DNA of 64,000 nt from Actinoplanes sp. NBRC 103695 (GTDB lineage Bacteria; Actinomycetota; Actinomycetes; Mycobacteriales; Micromonosporaceae), in assembly GCF_030269485.1 (NCBI RefSeq), contig NZ_BSTL01000006.1, forward strand, positions 1-64,000. The letters run 5' to 3'. The notes beneath the pieces are model-generated. The model saw only the letters and a program-made list of their open reading frames with translations, was not told the origin of the DNA and searched no databases. The stretch's first letter is position 1. Each line of letters opens with the position of its first letter. Shown here in pieces: positions 35,323 to 44,897 of this stretch. The position numbers and the translations under genes were made by a program.

Positions 35323-36006
35323 TCAGTGCTTCCGCGCGGGTGCCGGATCAGTGCTTCCGCGCGGGTGCTTCCGCACGGGTGCCGGAAAGCCGGCCGCCAG
35401 CATGGTCAGTGCGTCGATGATCAGCTCCGAGACGCCGGTCGCCGGGTCGCGACCAGGGTCGGTCGCCTCGGGGCGGGTCATCCAGCGGTTCATGGCCGTG
35501 TTGGCGGTGGCGAGCACGGCCGCCGCCATCACGTGCGGGTAGAGGTCGTTGTCCAGGTCGGTGCCGGTGCGCGCGGCGATGACCTCGGCCAGGGCGGCCT
35601 CGGCGCGCGCCCCGGCCCGGAGGAACTCGGCCTGCAGCGCCGGATGCCGCACCATCACGCCGACGCCGGCGAACCAGCGTTCCCGGTCGGGCAGATCGTC
35701 GCCCGGCTCGGCGGGGCCGTCCCGCACGACGCCGGCGACGGCCGCCCGGATCGCGTCCCACAGCGGCTCGCCGGCGGGCCGGGCCCGCAGGTTGTCCACC
35801 ATCCGCAGGTACCGGTCGAGGTGCCGGGCGGAGATGGCCTCGCCCTTGCTCGAGAAGTAGTTGTTGAACGTGCGCGGCGACACCCCGGCGGCCGCGGCGA
35901 TGTCCTCGACGAGGACGTTGTCGAAGCCGCGCTCGACGGTCAGCCGCACCGCCGCCCAGCTCAGGGCGGCCCGGGTCGCCTGCTTCTTCTCCTCGCGCCA
36001 TCCCAC
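35323..36006 (-). CDS. TetR-family regulator
   Basis: A 227-residue protein from a GTG at 36006. The HTH (about 10-55) reads LTVERGFDNVLVEDIAAAAGVSPRTFNNYFSSK; the rest is a TetR C-terminal domain of the MftR/AcrR-like type. It probably controls the monooxygenase downstream. A 25-bp duplication spans the stop: the words at 35323-35347 and 35348-35372 begin with the same 21 bases, which shapes a repeated C-terminal tail (APVRKHPRG then APARKH). Confidence 0.82.
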   Translation of the reverse strand: MGWREEKKQATRAALSWAAVRLTVERGFDNVLVEDIAAAAGVSPRTFNNYFSSKGEAISARHLDRYLRMVDNLRARPAGEPLWDAIRAAVAGVVRDGPAEPGDDLPDRERWFAGVGVMVRHPALQAEFLRAGARAEAALAEVIAARTGTDLDNDLYPHVMAAAVLATANTAMNRWMTRPEATDPGRDPATGVSELIIDALTMLAAGFPAPVRKHPRGSTDPAPARKH

Positions 36007-36049
36007 GGGACGACAGTAGCAAAAACTGCGTGCCAAGCAAAGATGCGTG

Positions 36050-36907
36050 TCACGCAGAATCCGCGGTGATCTCGGCGAGCACGGCCTCGTCGGAGGTGAT
36101 CAGCGCCTTCCACAGCGCCCACCCCCGTGCGCGCGCCCACGTCCCCTGATCGACGTCGATCCGCGCCCGGAAGGCCTCCCGGCTCGCCCCGGTCAGGACC
36201 GTCCAGGCGATCACCAGGTCGCACGCCGGGTCGCCGACCCCGCACGTCCCGAAGTCGATGACGGCGGCCAGCGCGCCGTCCCTGATCAGGAGGTTGTTCA
36301 GGGCGACGTCGCCGTGGAACCACACCGGCGCGTGATCCCACGACGACCGCAGCGCCTCCTCCCAGATCCGCGTGACGCGATCCCGGGTGATCCCCTCGCC
36401 GAGAGTGGCGATCGCCCGCCGCGTGTCCGCGTCCCAGACCTCCAGCGGCCCGCCCCGGAACCAGTTGTGCAGCCCGGGTGGTGGCCCGCCGTCCGGGTCG
36501 ACCTTCCGCAGCGCGACGAGGAAGGCGGCCAGGTCGTCCGCGAACGGAGGAAGGTCGTCGGCAGTGGCTGGAGCGCCGTCGATCCACTCGTAGACGGACC
36601 ACGGGAACCCGTACCCGTCGCCCGGCGAGCCCTTGGCCAGCGGCACCGGCACCGGCAGGGGAACCTGGGACGCGATCACCGGCAGCCACCGGTGCTCCTT
36701 CTCCACCGCGAGCGCGTACTCCGCCGCGGTGGGCAGCCGCACCGACATGGTGTCGCCGAGGTGGAAGGTCTGGTTGTCCCAGCCGCTCACCGCGACGGGC
36801 CGGACCGGCAGGCCGGCCCATCGCGGGAACTGCGCGGCGATCAGCCGGCTGACCAGATCGGCGTCGACGTGCCGCCGATCCGGCACCGGAACGCTGTCAG
36901 CCCGCAC
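36050..36907 (-). CDS. Aminoglycoside phosphotransferase-fold kinase
   Basis: A 285-residue protein kinase-like enzyme. The ATP lobe includes GWDNQTFHLGDTMSVRLP; the catalytic loop is WFHGDVALNNLLI and the metal loop is VIDFGTCGVGDPACDL. The family phosphorylates aminoglycosides, macrolides, sugars or metabolites. No resistance cluster is adjacent, so drug resistance should not be assumed. It is a single gene between the TetR gene and the ABC exporter, with short direct repeats in the 39-base gap to the latter. Confidence 0.85.
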   Translation of the reverse strand: MRADSVPVPDRRHVDADLVSRLIAAQFPRWAGLPVRPVAVSGWDNQTFHLGDTMSVRLPTAAEYALAVEKEHRWLPVIASQVPLPVPVPLAKGSPGDGYGFPWSVYEWIDGAPATADDLPPFADDLAAFLVALRKVDPDGGPPPGLHNWFRGGPLEVWDADTRRAIATLGEGITRDRVTRIWEEALRSSWDHAPVWFHGDVALNNLLIRDGALAAVIDFGTCGVGDPACDLVIAWTVLTGASREAFRARIDVDQGTWARARGWALWKALITSDEAVLAEITADSA

Positions 36908-36946
36908 GGCGACCGCAGGTGTCAGCGGGCACAGCGACCCCAGGTG

Positions 36947-39900
36947 TCAGCCCGCAAGGTGACCCCAGCGGTCCTCGAGCTCGCGCCACGGCCCCTGCGC
37001 CTCGACACGCCCGCCGATCAGGACCACCACGTGGTCGGCCTGGACCAGGGCGGCCCGCTTCGACGTCGAGCCGACCACCGTGACGCCGTGCGAGCGCAGC
37101 GCCCGCCACAGTTCCAGCTCCGTGGTGACGTCCAGCGCCGACGAGACGTCGTCCGCGATCAGCAGCTCGGTACGCGGCGCCAGCGCCCGGGCCAGGGCCA
37201 GCCGCTGGAGCTGCCCGCCGGACAACCGGGTGCCCTTGTGACCGATCAGCAGCTGCAGGCCACCGCCGGCCGCGGCCAGGTCGTGTTCCAGCTGGGCCGT
37301 GCTGACCGCGTCCTCCGCGTCCACCTCGTGGCCCAGCTGGATGTTGTCGGCGACCGTGCCGGACAGCACCCGGGGCAGCTGCGCCACATAGCCGACCTGG
37401 TTGGGCCGCAGGAACAGCTCCGGCTGGTCGACCGCGCTGCCGTTCCAGGCCAGCCGCCCGGTGTGGTGCACGATCCCGGCGAGCGCCCGCAGCATCGACG
37501 ACTTGCCGCTGCCGACCGGGCCGACGACCAGGACCAGCTGGCCGCGGTCCACGGTCAGGTCGACGTCCTGCACGCCCACCGTGCCATTCTCGTGCACGGC
37601 GCTGAAGCCGCTCAACGTGAGCCGCTGCAACGGGTTGCGCTCGGCCGTGGCGGGCGCGGGCGCCGTGCCCAGGGCGAGGTCGACGCCGTCCACCGGAGAG
37701 GAGTACTCGGACGCCCCGGACATCGCCACCGTGCGGCGGGTCCACACCCGTGCCGACGGGAAGTGCGACACCAGCGACGCCGCGACCCAGGCGAACCAGC
37801 GGGCGCTGCCGAGCGTGGCCACCGCGATCAGCGTCGCCGGGGCGGCCAGGTCACCGGCCAGGTAGAGCGCCCACGCCGCGATCGGCAGCAGGCCGCTCAG
37901 CACCGACGGCGTGGACCGCGCCCACACCTGGATGGAGATCTCGCGGCGCTGCTTGAGGCTGCGGTCGGCGTCCAGCTCGGCGAGGTGGTCCAGCACCGGC
38001 GCGGTGGCGCCGGCCAATTTGACCGTACGCGCCGCCGTCAGCGAACTGACCAGGGCCGTCGCGAACGCCGCGCGGGCCGCCACGGTCCGGCGGGCCGCCG
38101 CCTCCAGCCGGGGCCCGAAGAGCGTGGCGGTCAGCCCGGACACCAGCATCGTCCCGATGAAGAACAGCGCCGGGACGATGCTGCCCGACGCCCACGTCAT
38201 CGCGATGATCATCAGGACGCTCATCGCCAGGTCGATGGTGTTGTCGGCGAGCATGACCACGCGTTCGGTGTCGCCACCCTGCGCGACCACCTCGGCGGGC
38301 GTGTACTTGCTGACCCGGCGCGGCCCGATCTGCCCGTGCACCAGGCGCAGGCTGATCCGCAGCATCTGCCGCACCCACCACTCGGGGAACCAGGCGCCGG
38401 TGTAGAAGAGCGTCGGGATCGCCACGACCAGGCCCACCGCGATGCCGATCGCCGGGTAGAGCGGATCGCCGACACCGTCGACGACGTTCGCCCAGAGCAG
38501 CGGCAGGATCGCGCCGTCCAGGCCGAGCAGCACCAGGACGGCGAAGAACGCCACGGCGGCCAGGCCGTACCGCGGGTCGTTGGTGGCCAGCCGGATGATC
38601 TCGCGCAGCGTCCGGGCGCGGGGCGCTTCCGGCAGCGGCGGCGGGTCGGCCTTCGGCAGGTTGTTGACCAGGGACTCGGCGCCGGTCTCGGCGGCCAGCT
38701 CGGCGTCCCAGTCCCGCTCGGCGAGCAGGACGCCGCCGCCGGACCCGCTCGCCGGGACGGCCGCGTTGCTGGTGGCGAGCAACTCGGTGAAGCGGCGCGA
38801 GGTCCGCAGCGGTCCGGCCTCGAGCACCTCGCCGTCGGCCAGCACGACCACCTCGTCGCAGCGCTGCACCGAGGTGAGCCGGTGCGCGACGATCACGCCG
38901 ATCCGGCCCTCCAGCAGCCGGTCGGTGGCCCGCTGCACCCAGGACTCGGTGACCGGGTCCATCCGGGCGGTGGCCTCGTCCAGGATCACCACCTGCGGGT
39001 CGCGCACCAGGATCCGGGCGAAGGCGACCAGCTGCTCCTGCCCGGCGGACAGCTTGTAGCCGCCCTCGCCGAGCCGGGTCTCGACGCCCTCGGGCAGGCT
39101 CGCCACCCACGGGGTGAGGCCGAGCTCGGCCAGCGCGGCGCCGGCCCGGTGCACCAGTTCCCGGTCGAACAGCGCGATGTTCTCGGCCAGCGTGCCGGCC
39201 AGGATGTCGGTGCGCTGCGGCACGATCGCGGTGAACCGGCGCAGGCCCTCGATGTCCAGGTCGTTGATGTCGGCGCCGGCCAGGAACACGGTGCCGCGCG
39301 GCACGTCGACCGCGCGGGTGAGCACCTTGGCCAGCGTCGACTTGCCGGACCCGGTGCGCCCGATCAACGCGTACGACCGGCCGCGCTCGAAGGTCAGCGT
39401 GACGTCACGCAGCGCGGGCGGACGGCCGGAGTCGGCCTCGCCGTACCGGAAGGTCAGGTTTCTGATCTCGAGGTCGCCGTCGCGGGGGTCGTCGCCGCCG
39501 GTCGGCTCCTGGGGGACCTGCCGCAGCAGCTGGACGCGGCTCCAGGCGCCGAGCGCGTTCTGCAGCTCGGGCACCATCCGGGTGACGTGTTCCAGGGTGC
39601 CGCCGAAGCCCAGCGCCAGCAGCCAGATCGCGGTCAGCCGGGCACCGTCGATCAGCCCGGCGACCAGGGCGACAGCACCCCCGACAACCAGGACCGCGAT
39701 GAGCGTACGGGTGATCGCTCCGGCGCCCATCGTGATGCGCGACGACCTCCGCCACACCCGGCGTCCCCGAGTCAGCACCTCCTGTGCCCGCTGCGCGTAG
39801 AGCTTGCGGACGTACGGCGCGGCCAGGCTCGTCCGCACGTCGTCCTGGCCGTGGATCGCCTCCTCCATCACGGCGGCGAGGTCCGACCAGGCCTCCTCCT

Positions 39901-40426
39901 CGGCGATCCGGGCCGGGCCGATCCGCGCGATGGGTTTGCGCATGGTCGCGATGAGCAGGAGCGAGACCAGGAGCATGCCGACCCCGGCCGGCCACCAGAC
40001 GACGAACGCGGTGAAGACCGACATGGTCGCCACCGCGAGCGACTGGACGATCCGGACGCCGCTGCCGCGCATCTCGGAGCCGACCTGGTAGACGTCGCCG
40101 TCGATCCGGTCGAGCAGCTCGCCCACCGGTGTGTTGTCCAGGGCCGGCAGATCCTGCCCGAAGGCGACCCGGTTGAGTTTGCGGCGGGCCCGGGCGGCCC
40201 AGTCTGCGGTCAGCCCGGCGGCGATCAGCCCGACCGCGACGTCACCCAGCACGGACACGAGCAGCGCGATCGCGAGCAGCGTGAACATCGTCATGGATCG
40301 ATCGACGAGGACGCCGCCGGCCAGCGCCAGGGCGCTCGCCTGACCGATGGCGCCGAGCAGCACGAGCACGCCTATCACCAGGGTCCGAGGCGCGGACGTG
40401 TCCCAGAGGTCACGAAGCAGGCGCAT
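36947..40426 (-). CDS. Fused ABC exporter (TMD-NBD-TMD-NBD) with degenerate second ATP site
   Basis: A 1159-residue full-length exporter in one chain. NBD1 has Walker A GRTGSGKST (near 353), signature KLSAGQ, Walker B VVILDEAT with the catalytic Glu, and H-loop VAHRLTS. NBD2 has Walker A GPVGSGKSS (near 968) and signature RLSGGQLQRLALARALA, but Walker B reads LLIADDVSSALD (Glu to Asp) and the H-loop position reads VVGSTSKRAA (no His). Only one fully canonical hydrolysis site is therefore expected, as in heterodimeric exporters. Each half has about six membrane helices. Fusion of two exporter subunits into one gene is unusual for bacteria. The substrate is unknown. Confidence 0.88.
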   Translation of the reverse strand: MRLLRDLWDTSAPRTLVIGVLVLLGAIGQASALALAGGVLVDRSMTMFTLLAIALLVSVLGDVAVGLIAAGLTADWAARARRKLNRVAFGQDLPALDNTPVGELLDRIDGDVYQVGSEMRGSGVRIVQSLAVATMSVFTAFVVWWPAGVGMLLVSLLLIATMRKPIARIGPARIAEEEAWSDLAAVMEEAIHGQDDVRTSLAAPYVRKLYAQRAQEVLTRGRRVWRRSSRITMGAGAITRTLIAVLVVGGAVALVAGLIDGARLTAIWLLALGFGGTLEHVTRMVPELQNALGAWSRVQLLRQVPQEPTGGDDPRDGDLEIRNLTFRYGEADSGRPPALRDVTLTFERGRSYALIGRTGSGKSTLAKVLTRAVDVPRGTVFLAGADINDLDIEGLRRFTAIVPQRTDILAGTLAENIALFDRELVHRAGAALAELGLTPWVASLPEGVETRLGEGGYKLSAGQEQLVAFARILVRDPQVVILDEATARMDPVTESWVQRATDRLLEGRIGVIVAHRLTSVQRCDEVVVLADGEVLEAGPLRTSRRFTELLATSNAAVPASGSGGGVLLAERDWDAELAAETGAESLVNNLPKADPPPLPEAPRARTLREIIRLATNDPRYGLAAVAFFAVLVLLGLDGAILPLLWANVVDGVGDPLYPAIGIAVGLVVAIPTLFYTGAWFPEWWVRQMLRISLRLVHGQIGPRRVSKYTPAEVVAQGGDTERVVMLADNTIDLAMSVLMIIAMTWASGSIVPALFFIGTMLVSGLTATLFGPRLEAAARRTVAARAAFATALVSSLTAARTVKLAGATAPVLDHLAELDADRSLKQRREISIQVWARSTPSVLSGLLPIAAWALYLAGDLAAPATLIAVATLGSARWFAWVAASLVSHFPSARVWTRRTVAMSGASEYSSPVDGVDLALGTAPAPATAERNPLQRLTLSGFSAVHENGTVGVQDVDLTVDRGQLVLVVGPVGSGKSSMLRALAGIVHHTGRLAWNGSAVDQPELFLRPNQVGYVAQLPRVLSGTVADNIQLGHEVDAEDAVSTAQLEHDLAAAGGGLQLLIGHKGTRLSGGQLQRLALARALAPRTELLIADDVSSALDVTTELELWRALRSHGVTVVGSTSKRAALVQADHVVVLIGGRVEAQGPWRELEDRWGHLAG

Positions 40427-40536
40427 GCGGACTCCTTCAGAGTTGGTCGGGCGGTAACCCCATCCTCCGGTGAGCGGGAGAGCGCTTCAACGGAATTACG
40501 TGGCCCGCGGCTGTCGCGCGTGTCACGATCGCGCGC

Positions 40537-41439
40537 ATGATCGATGTCCCGGACACCGTTGTGGCCAAGGCGCGCGTCGCCGGCGCGGACCATTGGCTGG
40601 CGGGCCTGCCCGCCCTGGTCGGCGAATTGTCGGCACGCTGGGGGCTGACGGTGGGCCGTACGTTCGGCGACGCCACCGAGGCCTACGTGGCGGCGGTGAC
40701 GCGGGCGGACGGGACGCCCGCGGTGCTGAAGGTGATCGTGCCGGGCCTCGGCAACGCGGCCCGCGACGAGATCACCGTGCTGCGGCTGGCCGGCGGCGAG
40801 GGCTGCGCTCGGTTGTTCGAGGCCGACGAGGGTCGCGGTGCGCTCCTGCTGGAGCATTTGGGCCCGTCGCTGTACGAACTGGGCCTGCCGCTCGAGGACC
40901 GGCTGCCGATCCTGGCCGACGCCGCCCGCGAGGTCTGGAGACCCGCGACCGGCCTGCCCACCGGCGCCGGGAAGGGCCGATGGCTGATCGATCACATCCG
41001 GCGGCGCTGGGTGGAGCTGGATCGGCCCTGCCAGGAGCGCACGGTCGAGCACGCCGTCGCCGCCGCCGAGCGCCGCATCCGCGCGCATGATCCGGAGCGC
41101 GCCGTCCTCGTCCACGGCGACGTGCACGAGTGGAACGCGCTCCAGGCGGGCGACGGCTTCAAACTGGTCGACCCGGACGGCCTGATCGCCGAACCCGAGT
41201 ACGACCTCGGCGTGATGATGCGCGAGGACCCGGTCGAGCTGATGGCCGGCGACCCGTGGGACCGCGCCCGCCGGCTGGCCGCCCACACGGACACGGATGT
41301 GACGGCCATCTGGGAGTGGGGCGTCGTCGAACGCGTCTCCACCGGACTGGTCCTGGCCGGCATCGGCCTCGAGCCCCTGGCCACCCAGATGTTGGAAGCG
41401 GCCGACGAGCTGTCCCGCCGCGACGACGAAGCACCGTGA
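40537..41439 (+). CDS. APH(6)-like phosphotransferase
   Basis: A 300-residue kinase of the streptomycin 6-phosphotransferase-type branch. VLKVIVPG carries the ATP-site Lys, VLVHGDVHEWNALQ is the catalytic loop, and FKLVDPDGLIAEPEYDLGVMMRED the metal loop with the DPDG form typical of that branch. Actinobacteria carry many such genes with unproven substrates. It is transcribed divergently from the ABC exporter, whose start is 110 bases away. Confidence 0.85.
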   Translation: MIDVPDTVVAKARVAGADHWLAGLPALVGELSARWGLTVGRTFGDATEAYVAAVTRADGTPAVLKVIVPGLGNAARDEITVLRLAGGEGCARLFEADEGRGALLLEHLGPSLYELGLPLEDRLPILADAAREVWRPATGLPTGAGKGRWLIDHIRRRWVELDRPCQERTVEHAVAAAERRIRAHDPERAVLVHGDVHEWNALQAGDGFKLVDPDGLIAEPEYDLGVMMREDPVELMAGDPWDRARRLAAHTDTDVTAIWEWGVVERVSTGLVLAGIGLEPLATQMLEAADELSRRDDEAP

Positions 41440-41476
41440 TCGCCCCTGGCGCGCGTGGTCGGGCGGTGCGGAGAGG

Positions 41477-42661
41477 TCAGGTGCGCAGGGTGAGGAGGGT
41501 GATCTCGCTCGGGGCGAAGATGCGGAACGGCGGACCCCAGAACCCGGTGCCCCGGCTGGTGTAGAGCTGGGTGCGCTCGCCGTGCCGGGACAACCCCTGC
41601 AGCGACGGCTGGTCGGTCCGCACCAGGTAGTGGAACGGCCAGATCTGGCCGCCGTGGGTGTGCCCGGAGATCTGCAGGTCGACGCCGTGCTCGACGGCGC
41701 CGCCGATCATCTGCGGCTGGTGCGCGAGCAGCAGCACCGGCAGGTCCGGGTCGGCGCCGGCCAGCGCGGTCGCGTGGTCCGTGTGGTGCCCTTCCAGGCC
41801 CGAGCCGCCCGCGGTCCGGTCGTCGACGCCCGCGATGACCAGCCGGTCGCCGCCGCGCTCGATGACGATGTGCTGGTTGTGCAGGGCCTCCCAGCCGAGC
41901 GCGCCCATGTGCTCGACCCAGCCCAGGGCGCCGGAGAAGTACTCGTGGTTGCCGGTCACGTACACCCGGGCCAGCGTCGCCCGCGCGTCCCCGAGTGGGG
42001 CCGCCTGCTCGCGGCGCTGCGCGACCTCGCCGTCAGCGATGTCGCCGGTGTGCGCGACCACGTCCGCGTCCAGCGTGTTGACGACGTCGATCACGCCGCG
42101 GGACCAGCGCGCCCGGTCGATCGGGCCGTAGTGCGTGTCGGTCAGCAGCACCACCCGCAGCCCGTCCAGGCCGGCGCCGAGGCGTGGCAGCACCACGTCG
42201 ACCCGCCGGACGCGCGAGACTCGCATCGCTTCGGCGTACCCCCAGAGGAGCAGGACCAGCGCGATCAGCGCGACCACCGCGGTGACGACGCGGGAGCGGA
42301 CCGGATCGGCGACCCCGGCGATCGCCAGGGCCGCGCGGAGCAGCAGGCTGAGCACCGACCAGGTGAACAGCACCCAGACCACGCCGAGGCTGGTGTCGGC
42401 GATGATGGCCGCCTGGTCCCGGTGAGCGCCGCCGTGGCCGCGCACCATCAGCACCGGGAAGCTCACCGCCCACGCGACCCACACGAGCGTCAGCACGACG
42501 AACACCGGCGTCGGCCAGTCGTTGCCGGCGGCCACCAGCGTGCCCCAGGACGTGCCGAAGAGCAGCAGGGTCGCGACGGTGATGATCAGCGGGAAGATCA
42601 CCGCACGGGACGACCGGCGGCGGCGTGGCGGCGCTTCGACCGCTTCACTCGGGGTGGTCAC
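41477..42661 (-). CDS. Membrane metallophosphoesterase
   Basis: A 394-residue protein from a GTG at 42661. Four membrane helices fill residues 20-150, followed by a calcineurin-like phosphoesterase domain. Motifs in order: LTDTHYG, HTGDIADGE, VTGNHEYFSG, LLAHQPQMI and SGHTHGGQIWPF, which supply the dimetal ligands. This is the YkuE/YaeI-like group of membrane phosphoesterases; UDP-diacylglucosamine or other surface phosphoesters are possible substrates. Its start overlaps the end of the upstream APH-fold gene by 17 bases. Confidence 0.88.
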   Translation of the reverse strand: MTTPSEAVEAPPRRRRSSRAVIFPLIITVATLLLFGTSWGTLVAAGNDWPTPVFVVLTLVWVAWAVSFPVLMVRGHGGAHRDQAAIIADTSLGVVWVLFTWSVLSLLLRAALAIAGVADPVRSRVVTAVVALIALVLLLWGYAEAMRVSRVRRVDVVLPRLGAGLDGLRVVLLTDTHYGPIDRARWSRGVIDVVNTLDADVVAHTGDIADGEVAQRREQAAPLGDARATLARVYVTGNHEYFSGALGWVEHMGALGWEALHNQHIVIERGGDRLVIAGVDDRTAGGSGLEGHHTDHATALAGADPDLPVLLLAHQPQMIGGAVEHGVDLQISGHTHGGQIWPFHYLVRTDQPSLQGLSRHGERTQLYTSRGTGFWGPPFRIFAPSEITLLTLRT

Positions 42662-43634
42662 CCGCCGAAGCGTACGCGGGGTAAACGGCCTGTGCGGCGG
42701 GGAGCCCGGGCCAGCGCTGCCGCAGATCACGCTCGGTCGCCGCGAAATGCGCCGCCAGCTGGGGGAGCACCCCGTCGGTCGCCTCGACGCCCGCCCGCAG
42801 GGTGTCGAGCATCTGGCCGCGCCGCGAGAATCCCATCGGGTGCGGCGCGTCCTCGATCAGGAGCTTCGGCACGCGTACGAGACGGATGAGCGTCCAGGCC
42901 CCGACGGCGGCGGCCATGCCCTCGGCCCAGGAGCGGTCCGCGGTCCGGCCGGCGCTTCTCCGGTACGCCGACTCGACGCGCTCGGTGACGAAGGCGGGCA
43001 CCCGCGCCCAGCACGGCCCGCCGTAGAACGGGAGCCGGAAGTGTGCGACGTCCAGCAGCGGGTGCTGGCAGGCGGCGTCCTCGAAGTCGAGCAGCCGGGC
43101 CCGTCCGCCGGTGACCCGGCAGTTCTGCGGTGCGAGGTCGCCGTTGGAGAGGACCATCGGGCCACTGCTCAGGATCTCCTTGATCGGCCCGTCTATCTGG
43201 TCCCAGAACCACGGCGCTCCGAGCGCCTCCGCCTGACCGAGGGTTGCCGCGTGCATCCGGCCGACCGCCTCGGCCATCGCCACGAACCCGGCGGTGGCCG
43301 CCTGCGGGTCGGCACCGACCAGGAGGTCCTCCAGCGCCGGGCCGTCGCCCAGGTCCTCCAGCACGAGCAGGCCGGCGCTGTCGTCGGTGGCCAGCAGCCG
43401 TGGTCCCGCGTCGCAGCCGAGCTCGGCGAGCAGCAGCAGCGCGGACAGCTCCCGGTGGAAGCCGTCCCGCTGCCGGGGGTCGCCGGGCGGGCGGCGCATC
43501 TTCACGACCACCGTGCGGCCGTCGTCGGCGGTGCAGCGCAGCACCCGCGGGTTCACGGCGATCGTGTTCGACCAGCCCTCGGTCACCGGCCGCGCGGTCG
43601 CGATCGAGACGCTGGCGCCGCCCGGCAGGTCCAT
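42645..43634 (-). CDS. APH-fold phosphotransferase with altered catalytic His
   Basis: A 329-residue kinase-like protein. The ATP lobe shows VVVKMRRPPGD and a GLLVLEDLGDG hinge; the metal loop is ARLLDFEDAACQHPLLDVAHF. The catalytic loop is LSNGDLAPQNCRV, so the His that normally precedes Gly-Asp is Asn, while the catalytic Asp and Asn are kept. Ten bases separate it from the P-loop kinase gene upstream, and it overlaps the phosphoesterase downstream. Substrate unknown. Confidence 0.82.
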   Translation of the reverse strand: MDLPGGASVSIATARPVTEGWSNTIAVNPRVLRCTADDGRTVVVKMRRPPGDPRQRDGFHRELSALLLLAELGCDAGPRLLATDDSAGLLVLEDLGDGPALEDLLVGADPQAATAGFVAMAEAVGRMHAATLGQAEALGAPWFWDQIDGPIKEILSSGPMVLSNGDLAPQNCRVTGGRARLLDFEDAACQHPLLDVAHFRLPFYGGPCWARVPAFVTERVESAYRRSAGRTADRSWAEGMAAAVGAWTLIRLVRVPKLLIEDAPHPMGFSRRGQMLDTLRAGVEATDGVLPQLAAHFAATERDLRQRWPGLPAAQAVYPAYASAGDHPE

Positions 43635-43644
43635 GCCGGTGAGC

Positions 43645-44292
43645 CTATTGCGGCGGCGCGCCCAGCCCGCGGAGCAACGCGGCCGGGACGATCAGGTCGG
43701 CGCGTTCCCGGGTGGCCAGGATGACCTGGGCGTTGAGCTCGTCGGTGCCGGTCGCCCACTCGACCGCGTCCGCCTCGTCCTTGCCGAAGCGCCGGTGCCG
43801 GTCGATCAGCCGCCGGATCCGCTCCTCCTGGTCCAGGTCGGCGTACCAGACCTCGCTCAGCAGCGGCTGCACGCCCGCCCACGGTCCGTCGCCCACCATC
43901 AGGTAGTTGCCCTCGGAGACGATCAGCCGCGCGCTGCGGAACACCGGGATGGCGCCGGCGATCGGCTGCTCGATGGTCCGCTCGAAGCCCGGCGCGTAGA
44001 TCACGTCGTCCTCGTCGGCGTGCAGCCGCCTCAGCAGGGCGGCGTACCCGAGGGCGTCGAAGGTGTCCGGCGCGCCCTTGGCGTTGCGCCGCCCGAGGCG
44101 TTCCAGCTCGACGTCGGCGAGATGAAAACCATCCATGGGTACGTGCGCGACCCGGTCCGAGTCGATCGCCTTCACCAGCTCCTCGGCCAGCGTCGTCTTG
44201 CCCGCGGCCGGGGCGCCGGCGATGCCCAGCACCGCCCGGCGCCCATCCTCGACCAGCGCTGTCGCCCGCCGGACCAGGTCGTCAAAGGTCAT
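43645..44292 (-). CDS. P-loop nucleoside/sugar kinase (uridine kinase-like)
   Basis: A 215-residue kinase. Walker A is GIAGAPAAGKTTL (about 23-35), followed by VPMDGFHLAD, a TFDALGYAALLRRL lid region, and LIVSEGNYLMVG. These motifs match the nucleoside/nucleotide kinase family that includes fructose and pantothenate kinase-like proteins. It probably phosphorylates a sugar or nucleoside. It is followed closely by the APH-fold gene (10 bases) and preceded by the PNPOx-like gene (9 bases), suggesting one operon from 44802 to 41477. Confidence 0.85.
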   Translation of the reverse strand: MTFDDLVRRATALVEDGRRAVLGIAGAPAAGKTTLAEELVKAIDSDRVAHVPMDGFHLADVELERLGRRNAKGAPDTFDALGYAALLRRLHADEDDVIYAPGFERTIEQPIAGAIPVFRSARLIVSEGNYLMVGDGPWAGVQPLLSEVWYADLDQEERIRRLIDRHRRFGKDEADAVEWATGTDELNAQVILATRERADLIVPAALLRGLGAPPQ

Positions 44293-44301
44293 GCACGGAA
44301 C

Positions 44302-44802
44302 CTACATGCGGACGGTCTCGTTCTCGCCGGCGTCCGGCTGCCTGCCGGTGGCGGCGGCCTTGGCGTACCCGATCAGGGTGAGCACGGTGCTGCTGTGCGC
44401 GGCGTCCCAGTACTCGGCGGTCTCGGCGTGCACCTTGACCAGCGTCAGTCCCGGGGTCTCCAGACCCTCCGGGAACCACGCCTTGAGCGCCGGGCTCCAC
44501 AGATCCTTGGCCTTGGCCGGCGCGTCGGTCCGCACGGCCTCGCCGGAGATGGAGATCCACGACTTGTGCCTGGTGTCGCTGAACGCGACGTTCACCTGCG
44601 GGTGCCGGCCGATCTGCGCCACGAGATCCGAGTCGCCGTACGCGAAGAACCACAGATCGCCGTCGAACTCGACATCCTGCACGGCCATCGGGCGGCTCAC
44701 GTGCCGCCCGTCGTCCGTCATCGTCGTGATCATGCAGATCCGAGCGTCCTTGACCAGCTCCTTGACGGTCTCCCGCTTCTCCTGCTCGGTCTTCTCAGCC
44801 AC
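44302..44802 (-). CDS. Pyridoxamine 5'-phosphate oxidase family (general stress protein 26-like)
   Basis: A 166-residue split-barrel flavoprotein. RICMITTMTDDGRHVSRPMAV, DGDLWFFAYGDSDLVAQI, VNVAFSDTRHKSWISISGEA and a late WSPALKAWFPEGLETPGL region match the general stress protein 26 group, which binds FMN or FAD. The GTG start at 44802 has GAGGAG seven bases upstream and is preferred over a longer frame. Confidence 0.85.
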   Translation of the reverse strand: MAEKTEQEKRETVKELVKDARICMITTMTDDGRHVSRPMAVQDVEFDGDLWFFAYGDSDLVAQIGRHPQVNVAFSDTRHKSWISISGEAVRTDAPAKAKDLWSPALKAWFPEGLETPGLTLVKVHAETAEYWDAAHSSTVLTLIGYAKAAATGRQPDAGENETVRM

Positions 44803-44897
44803 CGGGTGCTCCTCACGTTCGGCGAATGTCCACCCTTGGGCTTCCCGCACACCGATGCCCTAACCGTCGGGTGTCAGCCGTCGGGGCAGCAACCGTC

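Noticed and set aside
36047..40540. Open frame of 1497 codons on the plus strand across the APH and ABC genes
   Set aside because: Antisense to two clear genes on the minus strand; composition of Arg, Gly, Pro, Gln and His only.
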